Shown here in pieces: positions 7,874 through 16,982 of a stretch of 64,000 bases of DNA. The stretch is from Chloroflexota bacterium (lineage in GTDB: Bacteria; Chloroflexota; UBA11872). The first letter of the stretch is position 1. Each line of letters opens with the position of its first letter. Both the position numbers and the translations under genes were made by a program. The stretch spans positions 87,970 through 151,969 of the forward strand of contig JAPOVQ010000001.1 in the NCBI GenBank assembly GCA_026708035.1, written 5' to 3'. Below the pieces are notes generated by a model. That model was given only the letters and a program-made list of their open reading frames with translations, searched no databases and was not told the origin of the DNA.

Positions 7874-9883
7874 CTAGGTCGGCGTTTCGCCCGCCGGCGA
7901 GGCTGGAAGCTCGGCGGCCACCTGCCCCATCCGCGACGTGTCGTAGCCGCCCATGGCCTCGACCTCGCGCGCGAATGCCGAATCGCGCAACACGTCCAGA
8001 ACGGGCTGCAGCACCGGCGATTCGTAGTGCTCGCGCGGGATGACGAGGTCGTAGCGCTCTTCGAGCAGCGGGACGAAGTCGAGATTCAGCGCCCGGGCGG
8101 CGGCCAGCACGCCGAGACCGGCGTCCGCGCCGCCGGCGGCCACGTCGGCGGCCACCGCGACGTGGGTGTACAGCTCGCGGTCATAGCCGCCTATTGCCGC
8201 GCCGGTGAGACCGCGGCGCTGCAACTCGTAGTCCAGCAGCATCCGGGTGCCCGAGCCTCGCTGCCGGTTCACGAAGACAACGTCGTCGCGCACCAGGTCA
8301 TCAATTGCCTGGATGCCGCGCGGATTGCCGGGAGCGACCATGAGTCCCTGTTGGCGGTGCGCAAAGGTCACAAGGACGACATCGCGACCGGGAAGGATGC
8401 GTCGAACGTCGGCGACGTTGTAGGCGCCGGTGTCCGGGTCGATCAGGTGGCATCCGGCGGCATGTGCATTGTTCCGTCGCAGCGCCACGAGCCCGCTCTG
8501 ACTGCCGACGTTGGTCGACGCCACCGCTGCCGGGGCGAAGCGCCGGTGGACCTCGTTGGCCAGAAGGTCGAGGGCGGGATCGTGGCTGCCGATGAGCACC
8601 GCGGTGTGGTCGACGGCATCCGGATCGGTGAGCAGATCCACGCCGACCGATGATCCCGCCGCGAGCCCTTCGGACATCCTGGGAATGCGGATGACGCCGT
8701 CGGCGCGCACCATCGAGGTGATCATCCCGGCCCCGCGCGCGAGCGGCGCGGCGATGGTGCGCTCCCCGACGCGCCCGACTTTCACGCGCACGAATTCGTC
8801 GTCTCCCATCGGCGACACCACGGCCCGCGGGACCACCGCGCGCAGCGTTGGCCGGCGGCTTCGCCGCCGGCCGAGCCTGGCGTCGATGAGCGGGGCCACG
8901 AACAGCTCCATCGCCAACGCCGCGGACACCGGATACCCGGGAATGCCCACGACAGCGCGCCCGCGCGCGACGCCAAGGACCACCGGGTGACCCGGCCGGA
9001 TCGCCACGCCGTGCACCAGCACCTCGCCGTGCGCGGCGATGACTCGCGCCGTGAAGTCTTCCGCGCCTGCCGACGAGCCGGCGTTGACGACCACGATGTC
9101 GGCGCGGTCGAGTGCCTCATCCACGGCCGCTCGCAGGCGCGGGAAGTCGTCGGGTATCGGCGGCAGACGCTCGGCGTCCGCGCCCCACTCCCGCGCGGTT
9201 GCGGCCAGCATGAGCGAGTTTGAGTCCACGATCTGGCCCGGCTCGGCCTCGGCTCCCGGCGGCACCAGCTCCGAGCCGGTGGGAAGCACCGCCACACGTG
9301 GGGGCTGACGGATTTCGAGCGACGCGTGGCCGGCCGCGGCGGCGGCGGCGATGTCCACCGGACGCAGCGTGTGGCCGGCGGGAAGCACCAATTCGGTCGC
9401 CACGATGTCCTCGCCCAGCGGACGAACATGCTGCCAAGGCGCGACAGCCGCAAGGATCTCAACGCTGCCGTCGCCGACCTCGTGCAGGTCTTCCAGCATC
9501 ACCACCGCATCCGTGCCTAAGGGCATGGCGTCGCCGGTGTCGACCCACACGGCGTCCCGGCCCACGCCAAGCCGCAGCGGCGACGTGGGCGACGCCCCGA
9601 GCGTCGTTTCCGCCGCGACCGCGACGCCATCCATGGCTGCGGCGTGGTAGTGGGGGTTTGACGAACGGGCCCAGACCGCCGAGGCCGTGACCCGTCCCAC
9701 CGCCGCTTCGAGGGGCACGGAAACCGCCGGTCCGGGCGCCAGGGCGCCCGCACGGCGCAGCGCCTCGTCGAAACGCGCCCGCGCCTCGTCCAGCGGCACG
9801 TCCTGCAAATACGGCACGCGGTCGCCGCTCCCAGGTTGAGCGTCGTGGCTGGGTCGCTCGCCCGATCGGGAGGGCGCGGTCAT
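7874..9883 (-). CDS. moeA: Molybdopterin molybdotransferase MoeA fused to a PBP-like (LysR-substrate-type) domain
   Basis: 669 residues from ATG at 9883. Residues about 25-435 are a full MoeA: AAVGRVTASAV, HYHAAAMDGVAV, DTGDAMPLGTDAVVMLED, and GIPGYPVSAALAMELF. The remainder is a periplasmic-binding-protein-like domain: LIGSHDPALDLLANEV, TNVGSQSGLVALRRNNAHA, FVNRQRGSGTRMLLDYEL. This fusion is a known architecture in molybdenum/tungsten cofactor loci, where the extra domain is thought to bind oxyanion or cofactor. MoeA inserts Mo or W into adenylylated molybdopterin. The start was chosen because ATG overlaps the upstream moeA stop as ATGA; the longer open frame adds 43 low-complexity residues. 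The next gene, comEA, starts one base after the stop. Confidence 0.93.
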   Translation of the reverse strand: MTAPSRSGERPSHDAQPGSGDRVPYLQDVPLDEARARFDEALRRAGALAPGPAVSVPLEAAVGRVTASAVWARSSNPHYHAAAMDGVAVAAETTLGASPTSPLRLGVGRDAVWVDTGDAMPLGTDAVVMLEDLHEVGDGSVEILAAVAPWQHVRPLGEDIVATELVLPAGHTLRPVDIAAAAAAGHASLEIRQPPRVAVLPTGSELVPPGAEAEPGQIVDSNSLMLAATAREWGADAERLPPIPDDFPRLRAAVDEALDRADIVVVNAGSSAGAEDFTARVIAAHGEVLVHGVAIRPGHPVVLGVARGRAVVGIPGYPVSAALAMELFVAPLIDARLGRRRSRRPTLRAVVPRAVVSPMGDDEFVRVKVGRVGERTIAAPLARGAGMITSMVRADGVIRIPRMSEGLAAGSSVGVDLLTDPDAVDHTAVLIGSHDPALDLLANEVHRRFAPAAVASTNVGSQSGLVALRRNNAHAAGCHLIDPDTGAYNVADVRRILPGRDVVLVTFAHRQQGLMVAPGNPRGIQAIDDLVRDDVVFVNRQRGSGTRMLLDYELQRRGLTGAAIGGYDRELYTHVAVAADVAAGGADAGLGVLAAARALNLDFVPLLEERYDLVIPREHYESPVLQPVLDVLRDSAFAREVEAMGGYDTSRMGQVAAELPASPAGETPT

Positions 9884-11118
9884 GCCAGCGGGCGAATGTC
9901 GACGAACGCGCCGACTTGGAGGCCGTTCGCGTCGGCCGGTATCCGGATCAGCGCGTCGGCGCGCACGAGCGTGAAGATGAGATTGGATGCGCCGAATATG
10001 GGCTCCGCCCACATGCAGCCGTCACGCTCAGTGAGGCGCGCGGGGATGAAATCCAGGCGGCCCGCCGTGGATGCCACGTTGCGCGCCAGCCGGGCACGCA
10101 GCGGTGACGCGGCGGTGTCGGGCGGGGCGCCTTGCAACCGGCGAATCGTGGGCGTGACCAGCAGGTCGAACACCACGAGCGCAGACACCGGATTGCCGGG
10201 AAGGCCGAACACCGGCGTGCCGTCGGCGAGGCCCACGATCGACGGCTTGCCGGGCTTGAGGGCCAAACCGTGCGCCAAGACGCCGGGCGAGCCCAGCGAC
10301 CCGATCACGTCCGCCGTGTGATCGCGCGTGCTGACTGAGCTTCCGGCGCTGATGACGACGATGTCGCACTCGCCCAGCGCGTCACGCGCCGCAGACTCCA
10401 GCGCCGAGCGGGTATCGGGCACGATGCCGTAGGTTCGCGCCGCACCGCCCGCGCGCTCAACCTCCACGCTGAGCGTGGTCGAGTTCACGTCCCGAACTTC
10501 GCCCGGTTCCGGCGTCTGGTGAGGCGGCACGACCTCGTCGCCGGTCGCGATGAGCCCCACGACCGGAGCTTGGGCAATTGGGACCTGTGTCACGCCAAGC
10601 GCGGCGAGCCCGCCAAGATCCTGCGATCGAAATCGCGCGCCCTGGGGGATGACCACCGCGCCCTCGGCGACGTCGTCGCCGCGCCGAATCACCGCATCCC
10701 GGGCCGCGACCGAACGCAGGACTTCGATCATTCGGTCATCGATCCACTCGGTGTGTTCCACCATCACGACGGCGTCGCTGCCCGGCGGCAACATGCCGCC
10801 GGTGTGGATCACCATGGCCTCGCCGGGCGCAATGCCCTGCGTCGGCGGCGCGCCCATCGGCACCTCGCCGATCACGGCGAGGGCGGCGGGCAACGACTCG
10901 GTCGCGCCGAAGGTGTCCGACGCGCGCACGGCGAATCCGTCCATCAAGGATCGGTCGAAGGACGGACTCGACTCGGGCGCTCGCACCGGGCGCGCCGAAA
11001 CCCGGCCGGCGGCGGCCGACAACGGCACGGTTTCCACGCGCGGCTCGGGCAAGCCGGCTTCGAGCAGCCGTTCCAACGCCGTTTCGGGCGAAACGACTTC
11101 GAAAAGCTCAGTTGCCAT
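9880..11118 (-). CDS. moeA: Molybdopterin molybdotransferase MoeA
   Basis: 412 residues, standard MoeA length, without the extra C-terminal domain of its neighbour. Motifs: SAAAGRVSARPV, SFDRSLMDGFAVRA, HTGGMLPPGSDAVVMVEHT, ISAGSSVSTRDHT and GLPGNPVSALVVFDLL. The second paralogue follows directly with an ATGA overlap. Paired moeA genes occur where two metals or two enzyme classes are served; which metal each handles cannot be told from sequence. The start ATG at 11118 fits the family N-terminus MATELFEVVSPETAL; the open frame continues 53 residues upstream into arginine-rich, non-family sequence and would overlap the divergent gene region. It is the first gene of a minus-strand chain ending with proC. 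Confidence 0.93.
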   Translation of the reverse strand: MATELFEVVSPETALERLLEAGLPEPRVETVPLSAAAGRVSARPVRAPESSPSFDRSLMDGFAVRASDTFGATESLPAALAVIGEVPMGAPPTQGIAPGEAMVIHTGGMLPPGSDAVVMVEHTEWIDDRMIEVLRSVAARDAVIRRGDDVAEGAVVIPQGARFRSQDLGGLAALGVTQVPIAQAPVVGLIATGDEVVPPHQTPEPGEVRDVNSTTLSVEVERAGGAARTYGIVPDTRSALESAARDALGECDIVVISAGSSVSTRDHTADVIGSLGSPGVLAHGLALKPGKPSIVGLADGTPVFGLPGNPVSALVVFDLLVTPTIRRLQGAPPDTAASPLRARLARNVASTAGRLDFIPARLTERDGCMWAEPIFGASNLIFTLVRADALIRIPADANGLQVGAFVDIRPLA

Positions 11119-11231
11119 GCCCGCGACGCTCTTCAGATGACGGCGTGTGCTTGATTCTGTCGCGCGGGCGGCGCGGCGTCCACGCCGGCCGGCCCGATAC
11201 ACTTTGGCGCCGTTCAACCGTGTCAACGCCG

Positions 11232-11510
11232 ATGTGCGACGCACCGCAGTCTCGCGACGATCCCCGAGCGGCAACATCGCTCAATCTGGGCAGCGTCGAG
11301 GTCGAGGTCTCCGTGTGGCGCGGTGGTTCCACATGGCGCGCCGCCGCGCAGGTTGGCCGGCGCGAGGTGATGGTCCTGAACGGCGCGAGCCGCGACGACG
11401 CCCTTGCCCGATTGCGCGAGAGCATGCTGGCCAATGCCGAGGTCGCGCGGGCCCTCGGGCTGGCGCCGGTGAGGCGGTGGTCGGCCAACCCTTACTGGAA
11501 AGGCCGGTAG
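11232..11510 (+). CDS. Small hypothetical protein, 92 residues
   Basis: An open frame on the plus strand between divergent moeA and groEL. The probable start is ATG at 11232 (a GTG at 11220 is also possible), giving 92 residues. The sequence SVEVEVSVWRGGSTWRAAAQ is predicted beta, followed by VMVLNGASRDDALARLRESMLANAEVARALG, predicted helical. This suggests a small alpha/beta fold similar in outline to HicB-like or DUF-type small proteins, but no family is recognised. Third-position GC bias supports coding. No strong ribosome site is seen. There is no partner toxin or antitoxin beside it, so a toxin-antitoxin call is not justified. Confidence 0.5.
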   Translation: MCDAPQSRDDPRAATSLNLGSVEVEVSVWRGGSTWRAAAQVGRREVMVLNGASRDDALARLRESMLANAEVARALGLAPVRRWSANPYWKGR

Positions 11511-11549
11511 GCGCGCCGGCGGTCGATCGAAATCCGGCGGCTCATTCTG

Positions 11550-11576
11550 TTGGGCTCGGAGACTCTGCGCTACAAT
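11550..11576 (+). promoter_or_regulatory. Possible groEL promoter
   Basis: TTGGGC (11550-11555) and TACAAT (11571-11576) are separated by 15 bp, a short spacer. The element lies about 100 bp upstream of groEL. No CIRCE inverted repeat (TTAGCACTC-N9-GAGTGCTAA) is visible between 11511 and 11678, so HrcA control is not supported here. Confidence 0.35.
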
Positions 11577-11678
11577 TTGGCGCTAACGAAGCCAATCATC
11601 GGCTGACCCGCGCGCCGGGTCCCGCAATTCCCCGCGCGCCTTTCCCACACAGCTCACACATTCAGGAGGCTGCCGACT

Positions 11679-13316
11679 ATGCCTGGCAATCCCAAAGAGC
11701 TCCGATTCAGCGCCGAGGCCCGCAGCGCCCTGCTGCAGGGCGTGGACGCGGTCGCCAACGCCGTGCGCGTGACCCTGGGTCCCCGGGGACGCAATGTGGC
11801 GCTGGGCCGCAATTTCGGGGCTCCCGTGGTCACCAACGACGGAGTGACGGTCGCCCGAGACATCGAGCTCGGAAGCAACTTCGCGAACATGGGCACCCAG
11901 CTCATCAAGGAAGCCGCCAGCAAGACCAACGACATCGCCGGCGACGGCACAACGACCGCCACGGTCTTGGCGCAGGCCATGATTCACGGCGGCTTGCGGG
12001 CGATCGCCGCCGATTTGAATCCGATGATCCTCAAGCGCGGGATTCAAAAGGCGCTGAAGGCGGCCGACGACGCGATCGGCGAGCAGTCGCGCGAGGTGGA
12101 CGATCCGCGCCAGATGGAATGGGTCGCGACGATCTCTTCGGGCGATCCCGAGGTTGGTCGGATGATCGCCGAATCCCTTGACCGCGCGGGCAAGAACGGC
12201 GCGGTTTCGGTGGAAGAAGGCCGCACGAACGCGCTCGAGCTGGAGTTGGTGGACGGCATGCAGCTCGACCGCGGCTATATCTCGCCGTACCTGATCAGCA
12301 ACACCGACCGCATGTCGGCGGAGCTGGAAGACGCCAGCATCTTCGTGACGGACTGGCAGCTCAAGAGCGCCCAGGACATGCTGCCGTTCCTGGAGCGCCT
12401 GGTGCAGGGCGGACACCGCAACGTGCTGGTCATTGCCGAGGATGTCGAAGGCGACATGCTGGCGACGCTGATCGTCAACAAGGCCCGCGGCCTTCTCAAC
12501 TCGATCGCGATCAAGGCGCCGGCCTACGGCGATCGGCGGAAGGCGATCCTGGAGGACATCGCGATCTTGGTCGACGCCACGGTGGTGGCGCGCGATCTGG
12601 GCGAGGACCTGAAGGACACGCCGCTGTCCGTGCTTGGCAAGGCTCGCCGCGTCCTGGTGACCAAGGACGAGACCACCATCGTCGAGGGCGCCGGATCGAC
12701 GCGCGACATCAACACCCGCATCGAGCAGATTCGCGCGGAGATGGACAACACCGATTCGGCCTACGACCGCGAGAAGCTCCAGGAGCGCGCGGCCAAGCTG
12801 GCCGGCGGCGTGGCGGTGCTGCGCGTGGGCGCCCCGACCGAGGTGGAGCTCAAGGAGAAGAAGCACCGCGTGGAAGACGCCCTGTCGGCGACCCAGGCCG
12901 CGGTGGATGAGGGCATCGTGCCCGGCGCGGGGACGGCGTACGTCCGCGCAATGGCCGCGGTCGACCAAGTGCACAAAGAGCTTTCCGGCGACGAGGCGAT
13001 CGGCGCCCGGATCGTGCGCGACGCCTTGCCGGTGCCCCTACGGCAGATTGCCGTCAACGCCGGCGAGACGGGCGATGTCATCGTTCAGCGCGTCGCCGAC
13101 GCCGAAGGCCCGATGGGCTACAACGGAGCGGACGGTCAGATCGCCGACCTCACCGAGGTTGGCGTGGTCGATCCGACGAAGGTGGTTCGGGCCGCGCTGC
13201 AGAACGCCGGCAGCGTGGCGATGATGATCCTCTCGACGGAGACGCTGATCGCGGACCTGCCGCCGAAGAAGAAGGCTTCGCCGATTCCGCCCGCGGGCGA
13301 CCTCGGCATGATGTAG
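11679..13316 (+). CDS. groEL: Chaperonin GroEL (Hsp60)
   Basis: 545 residues, the normal size for the 60-kDa chaperonin. It forms the ATP-driven double-ring folding chamber in the cytoplasm. Diagnostic segments are [15 protein letters not shown] near the N-terminus, the ATPase motif [18 protein letters not shown], the apical domain region and the C-terminal [18 protein letters not shown]. The tail ends GDLGMM, a short version of the usual GGM tail. The ribosome site AGGAGG sits 9 nt before the ATG, the strongest in the window, consistent with high expression. No groES lies beside it: the upstream neighbour is the 92-residue unknown gene and the downstream one is rpoD on the other strand. A strong hairpin follows the stop. 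Confidence 0.97.
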   Translation: MPGNPKELRFSAEARSALLQGVDAVANAVRVTLGPRGRNVALGRNFGAPVVTNDGVTVARDIELGSNFANMGTQLIKEAASKTNDIAGDGTTTATVLAQAMIHGGLRAIAADLNPMILKRGIQKALKAADDAIGEQSREVDDPRQMEWVATISSGDPEVGRMIAESLDRAGKNGAVSVEEGRTNALELELVDGMQLDRGYISPYLISNTDRMSAELEDASIFVTDWQLKSAQDMLPFLERLVQGGHRNVLVIAEDVEGDMLATLIVNKARGLLNSIAIKAPAYGDRRKAILEDIAILVDATVVARDLGEDLKDTPLSVLGKARRVLVTKDETTIVEGAGSTRDINTRIEQIRAEMDNTDSAYDREKLQERAAKLAGGVAVLRVGAPTEVELKEKKHRVEDALSATQAAVDEGIVPGAGTAYVRAMAAVDQVHKELSGDEAIGARIVRDALPVPLRQIAVNAGETGDVIVQRVADAEGPMGYNGADGQIADLTEVGVVDPTKVVRAALQNAGSVAMMILSTETLIADLPPKKKASPIPPAGDLGMM

Positions 13317-13331
13317 CCGAAGGGCTGCCTA

Positions 13332-13366
13332 CACGACGCCCGGCGCCTTGTGCGCCGGGCGTCGTG
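13332..13366 (+). terminator. Strong hairpin after groEL
   Basis: A perfect 15-bp stem: CACGACGCCCGGCGC (13332-13346), loop CTTGT, and its exact complement at 13352-13366. It starts 16 bp after the groEL stop. The T-run after the stem is weak (GCGTTAA), so termination may depend on Rho or on the GC-rich stem alone. Confidence 0.8.
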
Positions 13367-13683
13367 CGTTAAGGCAGAGAGGCGGCGAAGGGATTGGGGC
13401 TGGAGTTTTTATACATGTTCGGGCATTTTCTTCGTGTGCGAAATATCTAGCAGCGGGGCACGCTGGGAACCGGAAAGGCGGGTCTGAGACCCGCCCCTAC
13501 CCCGGACATTTGGCTTGCGGCCAGGTTCGTCCGGACTGGATTCCGGCTCCCCGCCTGCGCGGGGACAGGCTCCGCCGGAATGACGGAGGGGTGGCGCAAA
13601 CGTCTCCTTGCCGGGGGAAGGGGTTGGACCCTCATCCCGACCTTCCCCCTCGAAGGGGGAAAGAGTCGAATTGGAGGCGTCGT
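13367..13683. repeat. Gene-free gap filled with dispersed palindromic repeats
   Basis: This gap between groEL and the sigma factor holds three repeat types found elsewhere in the window. At 13477-13498 is a foldback GGCGGGTCTGAGACCCGCC (family A), identical over 22 nt to 23269-23290. At 13521-13587 is a unit starting CCGGACTGGATTCCGGC and ending CCGGAATGACGGA (family C), with relatives at 23311-23357 and 47497-47524. At 13629-13660 is a CCCTCATCCC...CCCCCTCGAAGGGGGA unit (family D type). Short open frames here are translations of the repeats. Confidence 0.75.
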
Positions 13684-14796
13684 CTAGGCCAGGAAGTCCT
13701 TGAGGCGGCGGGCGAGGCGGGGATGGCGGAGCTTGCGGAGCGCCTGTGACTCGATCTGGCGGATGCGTTCGCGCGTCAAGCCGAACTCCTGGCCGACCTG
13801 ATCCAGCGTGCGCGGCGTGTCGTCGTCAAGGCCGTAGCGCAGCCGCAGGATCTTCTGCTCGCGCGGATCCAGCATCTCCATCACGTTGTCGAGCTGCTCG
13901 GTGAGCAGCTGCCGCGTGGCGGCCTCCATGGGCTCCACTGCGTCGTCGTCGGGGATGAGGTGACCAATTTCGGTGTCGCCGTCCTCGCCGATGGGAGTTT
14001 CCAGCGAAATGGGCAGCCTGGCCGCCTGCTTGAGCTCGCCGATCTGGTCCTCCGACATCTCCATCTCACCGGCAATCTCGTCGTCGGTCGGCTCGCGTCC
14101 AAGCCGAAGCTGGAGGTCGCGCTGCACGCGGTAGGACTTGGTGAGCTTTTCGTGCACGTGGACGGGCAGGCGGATGGTTCGGCTCTGCTCGGCGATGGCG
14201 CGCGTGACGGCCTGCCGAATCCACCATGTGGCGTAGGTGCTGAACTTGTAGCCGCGGCGCCAGTCGAACTTCTCGGCCGCACGCATGAGCCCGGCGTTGC
14301 CTTCCTGGATGAGGTCCAGCAAAGGGATGCCGTGCCCGGTGTACTTCTTGGCCACGCTCACGACCAGGCGGAGATTGGCCGTGATCAGGTGCTCGCGGGC
14401 GCTTTCGTCGCCGCGCTCGATCCGCTGCGCGAGGTCCACCTCTTCCTTGGCGGTGAGCAGCAGGATGCGGCCAATCTCGTTGAGATAGCTGCGAACGGTG
14501 TCCTGGCTGGCCGACTCGAGTTCGAACTGCTCTTCGCGCTGACTGCGGGCCGTGGTGATGGGCGCGGGCTCTTCGGTGCGTTCCTCGGGCCGCTCGTCGC
14601 GCAGCTCGATTTCTTCCTCGGCGAGCCGATCGCGGAACCACTGCACGATGTCGTCGGGGATCTGCGTGGTGTCCGGCAGCACCCGGTTGATGGCGTCGCG
14701 ATAGATGAATCCAGGCTCGGCGCCGAGCGCCACCAGCTCGGCCAACCCGTTTTCAAGAGTCTCTTCGTCAAGGACTAGGGCAACTTCAAGCGTCAA
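13684..14796 (-). CDS. rpoD: RNA polymerase primary sigma factor (sigma-70, RpoD/SigA)
   Basis: 370 residues with all sigma-70 regions in order. Region 1.1 is about 15-65 ([20 protein letters not shown]). Region 1.2 begins [21 protein letters not shown]. Region 2 contains [39 protein letters not shown] and [20 protein letters not shown], including the -10 recognition helix. Region 3 begins [13 protein letters not shown], and region 4.2 is [20 protein letters not shown] with its helix-turn-helix. The non-regional domain of enterobacterial RpoD is absent, as in most non-proteobacteria. The start is TTG at 14796 with AAGGTGG about 9 nt upstream. It is divergent from the cupredoxin lipoprotein gene. 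As the housekeeping sigma it should read the TATACT/TATAAT promoters noted in this window. Confidence 0.96.
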   Translation of the reverse strand: MTLEVALVLDEETLENGLAELVALGAEPGFIYRDAINRVLPDTTQIPDDIVQWFRDRLAEEEIELRDERPEERTEEPAPITTARSQREEQFELESASQDTVRSYLNEIGRILLLTAKEEVDLAQRIERGDESAREHLITANLRLVVSVAKKYTGHGIPLLDLIQEGNAGLMRAAEKFDWRRGYKFSTYATWWIRQAVTRAIAEQSRTIRLPVHVHEKLTKSYRVQRDLQLRLGREPTDDEIAGEMEMSEDQIGELKQAARLPISLETPIGEDGDTEIGHLIPDDDAVEPMEAATRQLLTEQLDNVMEMLDPREQKILRLRYGLDDDTPRTLDQVGQEFGLTRERIRQIESQALRKLRHPRLARRLKDFLA

Positions 14797-15101
14797 CGAC
14801 AGCCCACCTTTGTGTGCATCAGTGTCTCGATCCCCAACCCTGCGCCAATGGCTCCAGTCCGAGGCCGACGCACGGCGCCAGCACCCGGCAATCGCGGAAG
14901 CTGCATCTGCCGATCCGGAGCAGAGGGGTCAGTTTAGACTTCGGGCGATCGCCCGCGAGGTCCGGTCGAGGCGTGGACGCAGCAACTCCATCCAGCGCAG
15001 GGATACCAATCTCCACGTAATTGTATACGCCCGCTCGCGGCCGGCGTAAGCGAGATTCGGAGGAATTTCATTTTCGTTGCACGGCGCGGGAGCGCGCTCC
15101 T
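14797..15101. promoter_or_regulatory. Divergent intergenic region between sigma factor and lipoprotein genes
   Basis: About 300 bp without a gene. It contains a perfect 14-nt palindrome CGGGCGATCGCCCG (14942-14955) that could be an operator. On the minus strand, TTACGC (15044-15049) and TACAAT (15020-15025) are 18 bp apart and point toward the sigma gene, a weak promoter candidate. GGGAG lies about 9 nt before the lipoprotein ATG. No tRNA or other RNA gene is seen. Confidence 0.35.
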
Positions 15102-15584
15102 ATGCTTGACGGTCGGCAAGCGGTTGCCGACCAACTTCCGAGGCTTCACATCCCGATACCCGTGCGTCGCGCCATTTTCCCGCTGCTGCTGGTCGCGTCG
15201 TTCCTTCTCGCGGCCTGTGGCGAGGGGCTGGCGTATGTAGTGGCCGAGAATCCGCCGCCCGACTTCCTGACCACGCCGGCCACGAACTGCCTCGCGCCGT
15301 CATGCGAGGTGATCGACGTGATCATGTCGGACTTCAAGATCGTGCCGTCGAGCATGACCACAAGCGCCTCGCGGGTTCGCTTCCGCATCACGAACGAGGG
15401 CACCTTCACCCACTCGCTCGAGCTTGCCGTGGATCGCGATCCCGTCACGTCGCCGAATATCGGACCGGGACAGACGGGGTATCTGGACGTCGACGTCCGT
15501 CCGGGGACGCGTACGCTGACGTGTCCGATCGAGGGACACGCGGTGCGGGGTCAGCGGGCGACGCTCGAAGTGAGCGGCGGGTAA
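15102..15584 (+). CDS. Cupredoxin-like lipoprotein
   Basis: 160 residues. A hydrophobic signal ends in a lipobox, SFLLAACGEG, with the lipidated Cys at about residue 39 of this start (a GTG at 15162 would give a shorter, more typical signal; ATG 15102 is kept because GGGAG precedes it). The mature part VIMSDFKIVPSSMTTSASRVRFRITNEG, THSLELAVDR, and the end TRTLTCPIEGHAVRGQRATLEV follow the blue-copper fold pattern. His in THSL and the C-terminal CPIEGH(x)3-4 segment are the probable copper ligands; the expected Met is not obvious after the His. The gene faces the cytochrome oxidase operon, so a role as electron carrier or copper donor at the outer membrane face is plausible but inferred. Confidence 0.75.
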   Translation: MLDGRQAVADQLPRLHIPIPVRRAIFPLLLVASFLLAACGEGLAYVVAENPPPDFLTTPATNCLAPSCEVIDVIMSDFKIVPSSMTTSASRVRFRITNEGTFTHSLELAVDRDPVTSPNIGPGQTGYLDVDVRPGTRTLTCPIEGHAVRGQRATLEVSGG

Positions 15585-15603
15585 GCCCGAAGATTAGACG
15601 CTC

Positions 15604-15624
15604 GGGCGCCCACAAAGGGCGCCC
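15604..15624 (+). terminator. Hairpin after lipoprotein gene
   Basis: GGGCGCCC (15604-15611), loop ACAAA, and the same palindromic octamer (15617-15624) form an 8-bp stem 19 nt after the stop. The following CTAC matches the tail of repeat family A, so it may be both repeat and terminator. Confidence 0.5.
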
Positions 15625-15688
15625 CTACGGGGGCGGCGGATTCCGCAATGCGGGAGGATCGCTGAATCCAACGCCCGAGCCGCGGAAG

Positions 15689-15728
15689 CCCTTACCCTAA
15701 CCCTCGCCCTCAAGGAGAGGAAACAGGA
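15689..15728. repeat. Family D repeat (CCCTAACCCTC...GGAGAGG type)
   Basis: CCCTTACCCTAACCCTCGCC followed by CAAGGAGAGGAAA, an imperfect foldback, in the convergent gap between the lipoprotein and ctaG. Similar units are at 16573-16610 and 23195-23234. Confidence 0.6.
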
Positions 15729-15736
15729 CGTGCCCT

Positions 15737-16513
15737 CTAGTGCGGCGGGCGGGGTGACGCGGGATGGGCGTCGGGCCGTTGGTTGAGCCAGCGGATGAAC
15801 TTGACGCTGAGGATGGTCCAGAGCACGAGGGTTCCGCCGAGCTTCATGATGAGACCGCCGATGCGCTGGTCGACGAGCGCCTCCGCTCCACGGGCAAGCT
15901 CGTAGGTCGGATACAGCGGGTCGTTGGCGAAGACGAAAATGGCGCTGAAGAATCCGGACGGGATGGACAGCAGCAGCAGGTAGAGCATCTGCATGGGCGG
16001 CACGGCCGCGGGCACCGCGCGCACCCGGCTGAGGACCGGCCACCACATCACGAGGCCGCCGACGATCATGGTGAGGTGCTCGAAGTCGTGGGCGATGCGG
16101 TCCTGCAGCGCCAGCTCGTAGAGCGGCGGCATGTGCCAGATCCAGAAGGCGGTAGTGCTGAGCCCCAGCGCCACGGGCAAGCGCGTCGCCTGTTGCGCGA
16201 CGAATCGCACCACGCGCACCCGAAAGATCGGCGCCAGCAGCCAGTCGGGCAGTCCAATGAGCAGCAGGGGCGTCGCCGCGAACACCAGCAGGCTGTGCTG
16301 CCACATGTGGACGCTGAAGTGCGTTGCCGCGAGCGTGTCGAACGGCGGGTGCAGCGTCACGAACAGCGTGACGGCGGCGGTGACGAACGCGGCGATCCTG
16401 GGCCATGCGACCGGTTCCACACGGTCCGGGTTGAGAGGGCTCACGGCGTAGAGATAGCCGCCGGTGAGCACCAGCAGCCCCAGCGTGATCTCCGGGATCA
16501 GATAGAAGGTCAT
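15737..16513 (-). CDS. ctaG: Cytochrome c oxidase assembly factor CtaG (caa3 type)
   Basis: 258 residues with about six or seven membrane segments, matching the caa3_CtaG family. The family is needed to assemble the caa3/aa3 oxidase and is thought to act in copper delivery to subunit I. Recognisable blocks are THFSVHMWQHSLLVFAATPL, LLIGLPDWLL, STTAFWIWHMPPLYELALQD, and HDFEHLTMIVGGLVMWWPV. Conserved His residues in HMWQH, WHMPP and FEHL are the likely metal ligands. It is the last gene of the cta operon, about 108 bp after ctaF with a family D repeat in between. Start ATG 16513 was chosen; GTG 16516 directly precedes it. Confidence 0.9.
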   Translation of the reverse strand: MTFYLIPEITLGLLVLTGGYLYAVSPLNPDRVEPVAWPRIAAFVTAAVTLFVTLHPPFDTLAATHFSVHMWQHSLLVFAATPLLLIGLPDWLLAPIFRVRVVRFVAQQATRLPVALGLSTTAFWIWHMPPLYELALQDRIAHDFEHLTMIVGGLVMWWPVLSRVRAVPAAVPPMQMLYLLLLSIPSGFFSAIFVFANDPLYPTYELARGAEALVDQRIGGLIMKLGGTLVLWTILSVKFIRWLNQRPDAHPASPRPPH

Positions 16514-16572
16514 CACCGAAGTCTACGCAGGGCGGGGCGGGGATTCAGCCGACCGCGCCCAGACGGCGGATT

Positions 16573-16610
16573 CCCCTCACCCTCACCCTCTCCCTTAGGC
16601 GGAGGGAACC
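16573..16610. repeat. Family D repeat between ctaF and ctaG
   Basis: CCCCTCACCCTCACCCTCTC with CTTAGGCGGAGGGAACCC, a foldback of CCCTCnCC against GGAGGG. It sits in the 108-bp spacer inside the cta operon, where the hairpin could reduce read-through to ctaG. Confidence 0.6.
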
Positions 16611-16621
16611 CGATATGCCTT

Positions 16622-16966
16622 CTAGGCAATCAGGCCGGTGAGCGTCCAGAAGAGGAACAGAATGATCACGATGGTGGTCGCGATCATGAACGGGAACATG
16701 AAGAGCGCGGTGAACAGGCGGTCGTCTTCCCGCAGGTGCATGTAGTACATGACCACGCCGGCGCCCTTGAGGAACGACAGGATGAGCAGCGACGTCGTCG
16801 TCCACACGGTGCCCAGCGCGTTACGGATGGCGTCGATGCTGGGAATCATGATCTCGACGATGGTGACGACCGTGAGAATGACCCCCACCACCACGTAGTG
16901 GGCGTAGCCGTGGCGCTCGTCGTGCTCCTCGGCGGCGTGGCCCTCGGGGGGATGCTCGGCTGACAT
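16622..16966 (-). CDS. ctaF: Cytochrome c oxidase subunit IV (CtaF-like)
   Basis: 114 residues. A His- and Glu-rich N-terminus (AEHPPEGHAAEEHDERHGYAH) precedes three membrane helices: VVVGVILTVVTIVEIMI, TTTSLLILSFLKGAGVVMYY and LFMFPFMIATTIVIILFLF. MYYMHL after helix two and the overall size match the small prokaryotic subunit IV of aa3/caa3 oxidases, which stabilises the CuB site. It lies 16 bp downstream of ctaE in the same operon. ATG start at 16966. Confidence 0.88.
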   Translation of the reverse strand: MSAEHPPEGHAAEEHDERHGYAHYVVVGVILTVVTIVEIMIPSIDAIRNALGTVWTTTSLLILSFLKGAGVVMYYMHLREDDRLFTALFMFPFMIATTIVIILFLFWTLTGLIA

Positions 16967-16982
16967 CAGTGCGTCACTCGGT

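Noticed and set aside
11232..11510. Toxin-antitoxin component
   Set aside because: No partner gene or operator adjacent; the fold outline alone is too weak.
11583..12974. 463-codon open frame antisense to groEL
   Set aside because: Mirror of groEL codon structure; no recognisable domain.
13348..13749. 133-codon open frame between groEL and the sigma gene
   Set aside because: Begins inside the groEL terminator and reads through repeats into the sigma gene antisense.
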